Source of the DNA: Pomphorhynchus laevis
Taxonomy: Eukaryota; Acanthocephala; Palaeacanthocephala; Echinorhynchida; Pomphorhynchidae
Assembly (NCBI GenBank): GCA_012934845.2
Contig: WNNJ02001950.1
Coordinates: 1 to 64,000, forward strand
Direction: 5' to 3'
DNA length: 64,000 nucleotides
Part shown: piece after piece, positions 40,769 to 50,730 of the stretch
How positions within the stretch are numbered: the first letter of the stretch is position 1
How the letters are laid out: each line of letters begins with the position of its first letter
Notes under the pieces: model-generated
The model's database searches: none
What the model was told of the DNA's origin: nothing
What the model saw: the letters and a program-made list of their open reading frames with translations, nothing else
Program-made: the position numbers and the translations under genes

Positions 40769-41484
40769 CTTTTTTATTTTGTTAGTGGACTTGTAAACGT
40801 ACCGCTTGTACGCATTTGCCACATTAAATAAATTTGTATTATTATTAATGGACAATCATCCAGATAGTGGCCCATTCAGTGATGAGGCCATCATAAATAC
40901 ACAGTTCCAATCTAAAACGTTTCATGATATCATGTTCGATCAGATAGATGCAAGTGCAATTGTTCATTTATGCCGACAAACTTCGGGTTCAGCAGGACCC
41001 TCTGGTGGAGATGCATCACTGTGGAAACAAATGCTAGTTACATTCGATCGGGAATCATATGAATTGGCCGATATCATGGCAAAATTGGCAAGACGCATTG
41101 CTACAACCGAGAATGATGAGAAATATTTGGATGCATTCGTTATATGTCGACTTGTTGCGCTTGACAAGATACATTGAGTTCGTCCAATAGGTATTGGAGA
41201 AATATACAGAAGGATTACATCGAAAGCAGTCCTGCAGATAATACAAACACATGTACAGGATGTAGCCGGTAACTTTCAGCTTTGCGCAGGTCAAAAGTGC
41301 GGGATGGAATACGGCGTAAGAAGTCAACGATCGATGTTGAAAAAAAACGAAAGCTTGTCTCTTACTCATAGATGCCAAAAATGCATTCAACTGCATAAAC
41401 CGAAAAGTATTTATAGAAAACATTTCCAGGATATGTCCTCCTCTCAAAACAATATTAAAAAATACTTACAACAACAATCCAATA

Positions 41485-42120
41485 TTGATTATAGATAATG
41501 AAATAATAGAGTCGAAAGAAGGATTCACACAAGGTGATCCGATTGCTATGATCGCTTTTGCGGCAGCCACGATACCGCTGATAACAAAATTGGATTCGTT
41601 ATGTCCAACAATAACGCAAAAATGGTATGCGGATGATGTATCGTGTGTTGGCACCGAAAGAGAATTGCTAATGTTTTTCAATCACATAAAGAAACTCAGT
41701 CCAGCATATGGCTTTTTCGTAAATGAATCAAAATGCAAATTACTAATAAATCCAAAAAATAATACAAATGGAAAAAGATTTCGAGATCTTGGGGTAAACA
41801 TAACAAAACATGGGTTAGAATTGCTTGGCTGTCCAATTGGTTTTCTAAACTTTGAAGCGAATTATGTTCAGCAAAAGATTGACGAATGGATATCCTTATT
41901 AGTTCGGCTTAAATCAGTAGCACAGAGTGAGAGGCATCTAGCATATTCTGCATTCATATTCGGACTACAACATAAATGGAGCTATATTCTAAGAACATGC
42001 GAATGTCAAACGGAATGGTTCGAAAAGCTGGTTACGATTATTCAGCACGAACTACTACCTCAAATTCTAGGCAAAGAGGATATTGATCACACATGGTTCA
42101 ATGTCTTTGCCTTAAAGTAG
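41485..42120 (+). CDS. RLE-type element, RT palm and thumb fragment
   Basis: Motif B EGFTQGDPIAMIAFAAATIP, motif C WYADDVSCVG, then SPAYGFFVNESKCKLLI, HGLELLGCPIGFLNFEANYV and the helical thumb LAYSAFIFGLQHKWSYILRT. The usual family wording is GTTQGDPLAMA, WYADDA, GP-YGY-PN--K and LG--IG. Ends in a stop; the next domain follows in another frame that overlaps slightly. Confidence 0.85.
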   Translation: MIIDNEIIESKEGFTQGDPIAMIAFAAATIPLITKLDSLCPTITQKWYADDVSCVGTERELLMFFNHIKKLSPAYGFFVNESKCKLLINPKNNTNGKRFRDLGVNITKHGLELLGCPIGFLNFEANYVQQKIDEWISLLVRLKSVAQSERHLAYSAFIFGLQHKWSYILRTCECQTEWFEKLVTIIQHELLPQILGKEDIDHTWFNVFALK

Positions 42121-43058
42121 CTAACGGAGGCCTAGGAATAATAAATCCTCAAAAAATAGCTACAATGGAATGGTCAAGATCAGCCAAAATGTGCAACCTT
42201 CTGGACATGAATATAAGAGGATCAACTCTTTACGAAAAGCAAAGAGAAATGGCTCGAATGATAACAACAGAAAAATCTGATTTAGAACAGGGTGAATTAA
42301 CCAACATAATGTCTGAATTAGATCAAAAATCGAAAACCGCTGTAGAACACGCCTCTATTAAAGGGTCTTCCTCTTGGCTCTCTGCTCGAGTAAGCGATGA
42401 CAGACGATTTTATTTAAATAATTTTGAAATACAAGCGGGAATGGCATGTAGATATGGATGGGACTTGCTCTGTACATCAACATCATGTGTATGCAGAGAA
42501 GTTAAATCGACAGCTCACTTACTGTCGTGCAAATGGAAAGGACGGACCACAGTACGACATAATATAATCAGAGATATCTTGATTGACGAAGCCAGTAAAG
42601 TATTACGGAATGTAGATTCAGAACCGATGCTCTCAACTGTTCCAGATACATTCGAGTTTTCAAACCAAACGACAACACGAGATCCCCGATCAAGAGCCGA
42701 TTTATCTTGCACTGGACTAACGCACTCACAGACTGAGCGGACATTTTTGGATGTCACAATATTTAACCCATTTGCCCAGTCGTACGTAAGTCGAAGTCCT
42801 GCACAATCATTTGAATACAATGAAAACAGAAAAAAGAATAAATACATTGAGCGAATTATTGAAATCGAAAAAGGAACCTTTATTCCGTTCGTAATTTCCA
42901 CCTCAGGCGGACTAGCAAAGGAGGCAAGTACTTTCATCAAGAGACTAGCAACTCTCGCATCAGTGAGCGATCCATTCTCCTATGGCAAAAATGTATGTTC
43001 GCTGCGACAACGTATAGGTGTAGCGCTAACAAAAGCAAACGCCTGGTGTCTGAAATGA
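42093..43058 (+). CDS. RLE-type element, Cys/His and nuclease-like fragment
   Basis: GGLGIINPQKIA (the LGGLGI block), then AGMACRYGWDLLCTSTSCVC, HLLSCKWKGRTTVRHNIIRD (Cys/His knuckle plus RHN-IRD), and RADLSCTG, RTFLDVTIFNPFAQSY and NRKKNKYIERI. The last three supply the D, D-V and K of a PD-(D/E)XK-like restriction-type endonuclease. ISTSGGLAKEASTFIKRLAT follows. Open to a natural stop at 43058. Confidence 0.8.
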   Translation: MVQCLCLKVANGGLGIINPQKIATMEWSRSAKMCNLLDMNIRGSTLYEKQREMARMITTEKSDLEQGELTNIMSELDQKSKTAVEHASIKGSSSWLSARVSDDRRFYLNNFEIQAGMACRYGWDLLCTSTSCVCREVKSTAHLLSCKWKGRTTVRHNIIRDILIDEASKVLRNVDSEPMLSTVPDTFEFSNQTTTRDPRSRADLSCTGLTHSQTERTFLDVTIFNPFAQSYVSRSPAQSFEYNENRKKNKYIERIIEIEKGTFIPFVISTSGGLAKEASTFIKRLATLASVSDPFSYGKNVCSLRQRIGVALTKANAWCLK

Positions 43059-43269
43059 GACCTAAAAATTATTATTAAACTACCTTATTTTGGCCCACTT
43101 GCGGGTAACCTCGACTGTATGTTTTACTAAAATAAATTTTTCCATTAAAAAAATTATTCTTACAAGGCTTAGCCATAAGGCTATTTTGCCTGATCACAGT
43201 TAAAAAAAATAATAAAACTAAAAAATAAGAAATGAAGAAAAATAAATCAACAAGCAAAAAAAAACAAAT

Positions 43270-43838
43270 CACTGAAATATGTCCATGACTCGTTTCTCGT
43301 CTTCTTGATGATCCATGTCTTTAATAATTTTTTGAACAAATGCAGACTACGGGCGGATCAATTTCCTCAGGCAGAGAATTCCACATATTAAGTACCCTGT
43401 GCGATGGTCTCCAGCATATTGGATATCTAATAATACCATGTCTTGTTTTATAGACAGTTTTGCTGTGACCTCTCAAAATCGATGAACGTAATGTGATCGA
43501 ACCACTCGGATAACCGTCCAACCGGTGTACAAGCGCATACATTCCTATCAAGTCAAGAAACAAAAATCGTGATGACATCGGTTGAATTCTTAGCAAATCT
43601 AATCGAGATGCGTAATCCACTCTCGCATTCGAACATAAACGAGAACCTCGCCTTAGGACTGACTCAATATCTGTCCTTTCTTGTTTGGTGACCGGGAAAG
43701 AAGCCTGAATTGCATACTCTCAATGCGGACGAACCAAGGTGTTAAACAAATTTCTAAAGACATAAGTGGTAATCGTAAGGAATGAGTTCTTTACAATATA
43801 TAGTGCGCGAGTAGCGCTTTTTATTGCTCTTTAATAAT
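43270..43838 (-). mobile_element. CR1-like LINE 3' fragment
   Basis: The reverse complement reads RAIKSATRALYIVKNSF, NLFNTLVRPH, EYAIQASFPVTKQERTDIES, VDYASRLDLLRIQPMSSRFL, FLDLIGMYALVHRLDG and SHRVLNMWNSLPEEI, the full CR1-type thumb and C-terminus with one in-frame stop near 43720. Its upstream border is the 13-bp direct repeat at 43826-43838. May be the missing 3' part of the CR1-like LINE at 48094-50750. Confidence 0.8.
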
Positions 43839-44243
43839 TTTTTTAAATTAATAATAATTTTTTCAAGAATACAAACCAAGGTTCCCGCAAATGGGCCTTA
43901 TAAAAAGAGTTAATAATATTTAAAAATTTGTGTAAAATTGTCTCGTTAATACTTCTTGAAATATTATTTCGTTAGAACTTATTATGATACGCATCCAACG
44001 GTCTTACCGAAAGTGGATCTGGCAGATCGAAGAATCATGGAAGCCGATCTTACCATTAACAAACCGAAACTTGATATTATATCTTCAATGCAAGTACTGT
44101 AGGTTCGTTGGACTTTCGATGCCTCTAATTTCGCCATTCGCTTAAAGATTAATTGTGCTTTACTACTTATTGCACCATTACATGTTACGATAAATGGATA
44201 ATAGTTTGCATCTTCGACCTTTGATGCACGTTCGCCATATTTC
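43839..44243 (-). mobile_element. RLE-type element 3' fragment with 13-bp target duplication
   Basis: The reverse complement encodes KRMAKLEASKVQRTY, IEDIISSFGLLMVRSAS and upstream YYPFIVTCNGAISSKA, the C-terminal block of the RLE-type family; the 3' part has GGCCCATTTGCGGGAACCTT, matching the element ending at 43270. GCTCTTTAATAAT stands at both borders (43826-43838 and 44244-44256), as expected for a target-site duplication of a 5'-truncated insertion. It sits exactly between the L2-like copy 2 tail and a CR1-like coding region. Confidence 0.8.
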
Positions 44244-44311
44244 GCTCTTTAATAATCATACAACTTTATTTAACGTGGCAAATGCATACAAGCTGCAAGT
44301 TTACAAGTCCA

Positions 44312-46672
44312 CTAACAAAATAAAAAAGTCAAGCAGATAAATTGTTTAAATGGGATCAAATTTGGCGTTTGAAGCACGGCAAGGAAGTTGATTGGCGTAT
44401 ATGAATGGGCAGATGATTCCACGATAGAACAGCAGCCACCATGAAGAAGCGGAGTCCAAGGAGGTAGAGTAGTTTGGGCATGTAAAATAAGAGAATTACA
44501 GGAACGCAAGGAACAGTAAACAGTACGAGAATTATCAAGAAAAGAAAGGTTGAGAAATGAAGGGTTATTAAAAGTTACAAGGCGGAAAGCAACGAGAAGA
44601 AGACGAATTTGAACACGACAATAAATTGTAGGCAAATCGATATAAGCAAGATGGTAGGATGTATGATCAAAACGACGAAGACGGAGGATAATTCGAACAG
44701 CTGCGTTGACGATGCGTTGTAGGGGAAGAAGAGTGGATTTAGGTGAGTTGGAAAATAGACTAAGATAATAATCGAGTCTAGAAAAAAGGAGAGATGATAT
44801 GAGAGTCATACAACAAGGGAAATCGATCAATCTACGAACTTGACGGAGGTTGCGGAGTATCAAGGTAGATGAGCGTACTTTATCTCTAACGAAAGGTTTA
44901 AGTGAAAGTCGGTTGTCAAAATTGAAGCCTAGGAAAACGAGATTATCAGTGATAGGAATAATTGTAGAATTTAATGATACGGAGGGAGGTTCGAAGCCGA
45001 GGCGTCGAGGTAGGATCCACATAATTTTGGATTTATCAGGATTCAGAGAAAGGCAAAGGGAAGAAAGATGATTGGAAATTGAGACAAGACAGTCGGAAGC
45101 GGAAACACTAAGATCGTGAATACGATAAACAGGTGCATGAGCATAGATGAGAATGTCATCAGCATATTGCATAACATATAAGTTAAATTTATGAGAAATC
45201 GAAGACAAATCACCAAGAAGAAGAGAGAAAAGTATAGGGCCTAATACAGAGCCTTGTGGTAAACCGGACGTAATGGACGAAGGATTGGAGAGAGAAGAGT
45301 TAGAATATACGCGAAATGTACGGTTTGATAGATATGAAGAAAACCATGATACAGTGGGTAAAGAGAAGCCATAATCATGACGAAGGCGATGGATAAGAAT
45401 CGAGTGATCGACGATGTCAAAAGCAGACGATAGATCAAGAGAAACTATGACACTACATAATTTATGATCGCGCGATATGAGTAAGTCGTTATAAACTATA
45501 AGACATGCAATTTCGGTAGAGTAATTAGAGCGAAAAGCGGCTTGGAAGGGAGAAAACAAGTTAGAGGAATAGATATATGTATTAACTTGCTTAAGAACGA
45601 GACGCTCATGGAGTTTAGAGATGGTTGGGAGAAGTGAGATAGGAAGGCACGAAGATGGTAGTAAGGAGTCGAGAGATTGCTTTTTGATGAGAGGACGAAC
45701 AGTAGCGCATTTCCAGATGGAAGGAAATGTACGGCTACGGATGGACGAGTTGAACAATGTGGTTAGGAAGGGTAAGATAAAGGAGCAGATATTTTTAAGC
45801 AAGTGAGTGGGAATTGGGTCAGAAGAAGAGGTTTTATTAGGTAATGACAGCTGAACCGAAGAAACTTCATCAGACGAAACGGGAAGAAGGTTGAAAAGCT
45901 CTGGGAGGGAAGTATTTAAAGAGAAGAGTGGGTACAAGGGGGCTATGGGTAGTAGGGAAAGTAAATTAGATAGCTTAGTTTGTAGATAAGAAGAAAATTC
46001 ATCAGGATTCATATTACAAGAAGTAGATGATCGTGAAAGAATTGAGTTTAAGATTTTCCAATGAGATTTAGAGTTGGAAGATGACTCGAGTTGATTTCGC
46101 CAAAAGAGGGTACGTTTAGTACGTATAAGAATAAGATGTGAACGGCGTAGAGAAAAGTAGGAATCACGGAGATTTGGAGGAAGTGAGTTGGGAGAACGTT
46201 TAAGAAAGCGATTATACACACGAAAAGAGTGACGGAGTCGACGCTTAGAAAGACTACAGTCAGAATCGAACCAGGGAGCATGGCGCAAGCGCTGGGAACG
46301 TCGAAGTCGACTAGGCAGAAGGTTATTGAGGATCGACGTAAGTTCAGAATCAAACAGAATGCAGATATCATTGGGAGAGAGATAGTTAAGAGGAAGTAAA
46401 AAGAGTGAAGAGTTGAGTAAGAATGTGCAGAAAATAGGGATATCGAGAAGCTTCCAGGGTCGACTTGGTGTAGATAAAGATAAAGGCGGAGAAGGAGGAT
46501 GGGGACGAGTAAGAGTAAGAGTGACAATGAAATGATCGGACAAACTAGGATCAGTAATTGACAAGGAGGTATAGTCATTGAAGCAGTTAGGAACAGCAAT
46601 GATGTCGATAACACCGCCGAGAATATGAGTTGGGCTTGTTGAAAGTAATTTATAGTTAAAATCAGAAAAAAA
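44312..46672 (-). CDS. L2-like copy 2 reverse transcriptase part
   Basis: Same motifs as copy 1 (SLDLSSAFDIVDHSIL, GLPQGSVLGPILFSLLLGD, QYADDILIYAHA). Substitutions seen against copy 1 include K to I in TEIACL-VYND, R to C in LSSL-LSLN and IVDN to ITDN. Past YCSLRSCNSLILH the frame shifts, so the terminal WNNLP block is read in another frame. Confidence 0.9.
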   Translation of the reverse strand, partial: FFSDFNYKLLSTSPTHILGGVIDIIAVPNCFNDYTSLSITDPSLSDHFIVTLTLTRPHPPSPPLSLSTPSRPWKLLDIPIFCTFLLNSSLFLLPLNYLSPNDICILFDSELTSILNNLLPSRLRRSQRLRHAPWFDSDCSLSKRRLRHSFRVYNRFLKRSPNSLPPNLRDSYFSLRRSHLILIRTKRTLFWRNQLESSSNSKSHWKILNSILSRSSTSCNMNPDEFSSYLQTKLSNLLSLLPIAPLYPLFSLNTSLPELFNLLPVSSDEVSSVQLSLPNKTSSSDPIPTHLLKNICSFILPFLTTLFNSSIRSRTFPSIWKCATVRPLIKKQSLDSLLPSSCLPISLLPTISKLHERLVLKQVNTYIYSSNLFSPFQAAFRSNYSTEIACLIVYNDLLISRDHKLCSVIVSLDLSSAFDIVDHSILIHRLRHDYGFSLPTVSWFSSYLSNRTFRVYSNSSLSNPSSITSGLPQGSVLGPILFSLLLGDLSSISHKFNLYVMQYADDILIYAHAPVYRIHDLSVSASDCLVSISNHLSSLCLSLNPDKSKIMWILPRRLGFEPPSVSLNSTIIPITDNLVFLGFNFDNRLSLKPFVRDKVRSSTLILRNLRQVRRLIDFPCCMTLISSLLFSRLDYYLSLFSNSPKSTLLPLQRIVNAAVRIILRLRRFDHTSYHLAYIDLPTIYCRVQIRLLLVAFRLVTFNNPSFLNLSFLDNSRTVYCSLRSCNSLILHAQTTLPPWTPLLHGGCCSIVESSAHSYTPINFLAVLQTPNLIPFKQFICLTFLFC

Positions 46673-47237
46673 GATTAGTTAAAGTGATTGAGTCAGAGTC
46701 AGACGGGCGATCAAGACGAATGTTAAAGTCACCGAGAACAAAAGAAGGAGTATAAGACAATGAACAGTGAGACATTAGATCTGCAAGGTCGTTAAAGAAG
46801 ATACGTGATGGGGCAACTGAACCTGGACGGTATACAATCACAAGTTCCAGAGGGAAAATCGTTGATAATCTGCATATGAGTAATTCGAACGAAGTGTAAC
46901 GGATGTTAATGTTGATTTTACGTAAAGACATTGGGTGACGAGCAATGGCAACGATACCGCCATGGTTAGACGCAGTAGATTTATGATATGTAATTTGACG
47001 AGCTGATTTAACTAGAGAACAACCAGAGCGACATAGACAACGAATAGGTAGATCGTCGGAGTCAGAGTGCCAGGATTCGGTAATGCAGAATATATCGATA
47101 GATAATTGATCGAAGATATCGAGAAGCATATCAGCTTTATGAAGAATGGAGCGAGTATTGAATAGACTAAGACGAAAAGTATGCTTAGGAGCGAGATCGA
47201 CTAGCGAAGAAGACAAGGGGGAGAGATGGGACGCCAT
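46662..47237 (-). CDS. L2-like copy 2 endonuclease part
   Basis: 191 residues that I see as identical to the copy 1 endonuclease part, from MASHLSPLSS to LTNLFF, including the terminal TGA after the seven-T run (46672-46666). Confidence 0.9.
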   Translation of the reverse strand: MASHLSPLSSSLVDLAPKHTFRLSLFNTRSILHKADMLLDIFDQLSIDIFCITESWHSDSDDLPIRCLCRSGCSLVKSARQITYHKSTASNHGGIVAIARHPMSLRKININIRYTSFELLICRLSTIFPLELVIVYRPGSVAPSRIFFNDLADLMSHCSLSYTPSFVLGDFNIRLDRPSDSDSITLTNLFF

Positions 47238-48094
47238 CGAATTTTTGGCCTTGTGTGTACAACGTGAAAATTTCCGTTGATTTTACGTATAGATAAGGAT
47301 GACTTGCCGTTTGTTTCACATCGATGTTTCTCAATGCGAGCCAAATTGAGCTGGGCAATTTCAGAAGGGGAGCGGTCAGGAAAGATACGGTAAGTAGATG
47401 AAGTGGTAAGATGTTTATAACGTTGGGAGAGTACCGAAGAGGCATGTGAACTATGTCGGAAACCGATTTTTAAGAGTGGAGGACTGAGATGATTGGATTT
47501 AGTGTATTTGTTTGAACGAATAAAGGATACAGGAGCGATATTATTGAAGAGGGATGGGTTATCATCATGAAGAATGGTTGCTAGGAAACACCTGAAAGCA
47601 GATGCATCATCATCGAGGCGAGATTGTGGAGAAGCAGATTCGGAAAGCTTTAAGTTTGATATGATAATACAGCGATCGCGCGAAGGAAAACGATTTCATG
47701 GAAGTGGCGGACGGACAGAGCTGGTAGGAGTCGAGGCAAATGAGCAGATAGAAGAGAAATGACAGGGGTGCTTGATAGAGAATTAATATTTTTTAAGCAA
47801 GTGTGACAGGAGCGGGGTGTTGAATCGGTTGATCAGAGATGTGACTGGAGATGATTTTGAAGGAAGGATGTAAATTATTTGGAAGTGTTACGTGGGAGGT
47901 AGAGTAAGGAGTATTAAGATAGGTTGGGGCATGCGTGACAGGAGTCGAGTGTTGAATCAGTTGATCGGAAATGTTACTGGAAATAATTTTGATGGAAGGA
48001 TGTAGATTATTGGAAAGTGATTCGTGGGAGGTAGAGTAAAGAGAATTAAGATAGGTTGGTGTATGTTTAACAGTAGTGGAAAATTTTCAATCCA

Positions 48095-49030
48095 AGAGCA
48101 GATTACACGAAGGACGCCGTAGTGAATTAAGAGTGACACAAGACCTCTATGTAGAACACAATCTAAGTCTTTCGGAAAATCTATAAATACGACGTCTAGA
48201 CAAAGTCCTGAGCTTAGTACTTCCATCCAACTCTCTCGCAGTAAGAAGTAAGATAGACATGAACGGCCTTGTCTGAATCCGTGTTGAGAATCAGTAAGAA
48301 TGCTGTTAAAGTTTAGATGCTCGAGTAGCCTTTTGGCAATAACTCGTTCTAGTAATTTAGAGAGAACACTGGTCGAACTGATTTGTCGAAAATCTAATCA
48401 AGAAGTTGCTGACTGTTTTTTAGGAATTGGCACAACAATAGAATACTTCTATATTGCAGGAATTCACGAATTGATCAGGCTAAATGAAAATATATGAGCT
48501 AAAACACTACTTATGGCATGTTCAACCGCATTAATTAGGTAAGGTGAAATATCATCTGGCCCAGGAGAGCCAAATCAGTCAAGCCTAGTGATTAGGTGCA
48601 ATACTTCAGATGCACTGATTGGCTTAACGAGAATCTGAGTAATATTGTGAATGGGATACCATTTTAAAAAGTAAATATCCAAAACAATAGTAGATGGAGA
48701 ATGGAAGCTGTCCGCTAGGCATTTAGCAATTTCAGACTCAGTAGAATAAACATATTCACCTGAAGTAATGAATGCTATATTATAGGGAAATAGCCTTGAA
48801 CCTTTCACATATGACCAAAAACGCTTTGGTTGATTCCCGATGCAATTTGCAATACAATCTTCAAATGCTATTCGATTATGTATTTTCAATCTATTGAAGA
48901 GGTTGCGCACATACCGATACCTATCTAAGTTTTCAGGAGTTTTCAACACCGCACGAAATTCATGATCAAACCACTTAGGGCGAGTGGACTTAATGAAAGT
49001 TCTCCGTTTCGGAGCGAACTTATCTGACAA
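48095..49030 (-). pseudogene. CR1-like RT N-terminal half
   Basis: PKWFDHEFRAVLKTPENLDR, KRFWSYVKGSRLFP and ASEVLHLITRLD open the domain (49030-48575). After breaks come RVIAKRLLEHLNF, DSQHGFRQGRSCLSYF and motif A VVFIDFPKDLD. Truncated by the L2-like element. Confidence 0.75.
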
Positions 49031-49045
49031 ATTTAAGAAAACGTT

Positions 49046-50013
49046 TTACAGAATGGTCAGCAAATCTGAAACAGTAGTAGCCCTATAACTACGATAAAAA
49101 ATGTTATAGAAATTAGCTAAGAGATGTTGGGTATCCACCCGAGCCCAATTTCGTTTTGGATAACCCAATTTTGACCTACAAACGATCTTGGACACTAATT
49201 TAACGGAGAGAACACAGTGATCACTGTTATAAAGAGGAGGATAATACGCAATAATGTCGATATCTCCAGTACATCTTGTAAACACAAGATCTAGAGTAGC
49301 ACCGTTGACATGAGTTGGTTGTCTACAGTGTTGCACTAAAAGTAGGTCAGCAAGAAATAAATCACGAAATTGTTTTGATACGCCTGAGCAGGGTTGATAC
49401 CCATTCATATTCCAATCTACATTCGGAAGGTTGAAGTCACCTAAAAGGACAAATCGTTGGGATAAACAAAAATTAGATAAATAATCCTTAAGCCGATCTG
49501 TTATCATGGAGATCTATAAACAACACAAACATTTAATTTTAGCAATTGATGATTTACAGTAAAAGACAGACACTTATATGACCACTCAGAATCATAAAGA
49601 TATGATATATTTGATGTTGAGAGATCGTTTCGAATGAATGCTACAATTCTTCCACCTCGCATGCAAGGAAAGTGATCCGCTCTTATTAACTTATAACCTA
49701 CACCATTAAACAGATTATCAGAGATGCCACTATGTAACCAACATTCTGAAATACAGAATATATCATAATGATTATCAGCAATATGGTCGAGCAAGAAGGG
49801 AAATTGAGATTGAAGATTTTTAACGTTTGAGTAACCAATATGAAGCGAAGTCTCTGATAAGGTAAAGGTTTTGATAGTTTTATCATGTACCTCAGAAAAA
49901 TCAATTAAATCATCAACATTGGAATCAGAATAAAACCCATTTTCTAGTTTGGGATAAACGGAGTCCAACGTACTGATGGTCGCCACCGAACTACTTGAAA
50001 ATTTCTTATGCAT
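49046..50013 (-). CDS. CR1-like endonuclease, two frames
   Basis: The first frame (50013-49504) has IGYSNVKNLQSQFPFLLDHI, YDIFCISECWLHSGISDNLF, RGGRIVAFIRNDL and CVVYRSP. The second (49507-49046) has FVLLGDFNLPNVDWN, GATLDLVFTRCTGDIDI and YNSDHCVLSV. Together they supply the Asn, Glu, GDFN and SDH active-site elements. The frames meet within four bases. Confidence 0.8.
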
Positions 50014-50088
50014 AGATTTGTCTCTCCTTTGCTTATTCTACCCTGTAGCTCCTCGCGAGCCTTCCTCAATTTCAAACGCTCATCAAAA

Positions 50089-50730
50089 TTAATGTCTCTT
50101 AATGTTCTTATAGTAGACTCTTTTTAAGGGGTAACCACGATGAAGCAACATCTTAGCGTGGTCAGCAGAACTCAAGACGACCTTCAATAAGGGAGGTTTC
50201 TCTGTGGTACGCTTCCCAAGACGAATCGAACTCCGAACTTGCAGCTCCATATCTACATTCTTATCATATTCCTTAAGAAGTCTGGTAAATACTGCATGCA
50301 CACGAGAAACGTCTTCATCGACTCTTACTTGGGAATTGATCATACACGACTCTTCAATTCCACTCAAAATAACATTCATACTTCTGTCGTAATTCCGAAT
50401 CCTTACTTTTCTTATATTGGCTGCTTTGCCTGAGGAATCGCCATCGTCATCAACACTTGCATCGCATGAAGTTACAGGCTTTCTCAGCTCATAATTTAAA
50501 TCCCCACTATTTGAAGAATCAGTTCGTCTATGTGTGTAACTCTCAGCCTCTATTCTTTTCTCTAAAACATCAACAGATTTATCAGGGAGATCAAGATGTG
50601 AAATGTTATTTGACACTGAGTAATTTGCATTGCCCCTATTTTTGTCAAATTTATACTGCCTCTTCTCCAGATTCGTGAAGGGGTATATACCAAATGTTCT
50701 TGATCCGAAGTCTCTATAGATTTGATGCAA
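50089..50730 (-). CDS. CR1-like ORF1 protein
   Basis: 213 residues. The C-terminal half has NVILSGIEES, DEDVSRVHAVFTRLLKEYD, VRSSIRLGKRTTEKPPLLKV and SSADHAKMLLHRGYPLK. This is the RNA-binding ORF1 domain of CR1-group LINEs (RLGK---PPLLKV--S--D---LL), analogous to the ORF1 at 57528-58829. Start not certain. Confidence 0.7.
   Translation of the reverse strand: MHQIYRDFGSRTFGIYPFTNLEKRQYKFDKNRGNANYSVSNNISHLDLPDKSVDVLEKRIEAESYTHRRTDSSNSGDLNYELRKPVTSCDASVDDDGDSSGKAANIRKVRIRNYDRSMNVILSGIEESCMINSQVRVDEDVSRVHAVFTRLLKEYDKNVDMELQVRSSIRLGKRTTEKPPLLKVVLSSADHAKMLLHRGYPLKRVYYKNIKRH

Larger units (their letters stand above)
36830..40847 (+). mobile_element. L2-like LINE, copy 1 (near full length)
   Basis: Layout: repeat-bearing ORF1 region, ORF1 C-terminal part, AP-type endonuclease, RT, 3' end GCATTTGCCACATTAAATAA then ATTTGTATTATTATT. 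Almost identical to copy 2 on the opposite strand (about six residue differences over roughly 690 aligned RT residues). Coding is broken by one T-run frameshift in the endonuclease and by stops in ORF1. The 5' end is approximate. Confidence 0.85.
40848..43270 (+). mobile_element. RLE-type retroelement, 5'-truncated and decayed
   Basis: Begins immediately at the 3' tail of L2-like copy 1. A different family from the element at 5.9-10.2 kb: RT pieces SGSAGPSGGDASLWKQML, VRPIGIGEIYRRITSKAV, LLIDAKNAFNCINR (motif A), KEGFTQGDPIAMIAFAA (motif B), KWYADDVS (motif C); then the Cys/His and nuclease part. At least three breaks: a TGA at 41176, a frame change near 41340 and one near 42110. The 3' untranslated part has GGCCCACTTGCGGGTAACCT. 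Confidence 0.8.
44257..48093 (-). mobile_element. L2-like LINE, copy 2 (near full length)
   Basis: Mirror image of copy 1: ORF1 repeats (about 48070-47800), ORF1 part, endonuclease, RT and 3' end GCATTTGCCACGTTAAATAA. It carries the same T-run frameshift in the endonuclease and additionally a frame change near the RT C-terminus. Its 5' end abuts a CR1-like LINE on the same strand at about 48094. Confidence 0.85.

Noticed and set aside
44850-47762. Plus-strand ORFs over L2-like copy 2 (and minus-strand ones over copy 1)
   Set aside because: They mirror each other between the two copies and are antisense shadows of RT and endonuclease.
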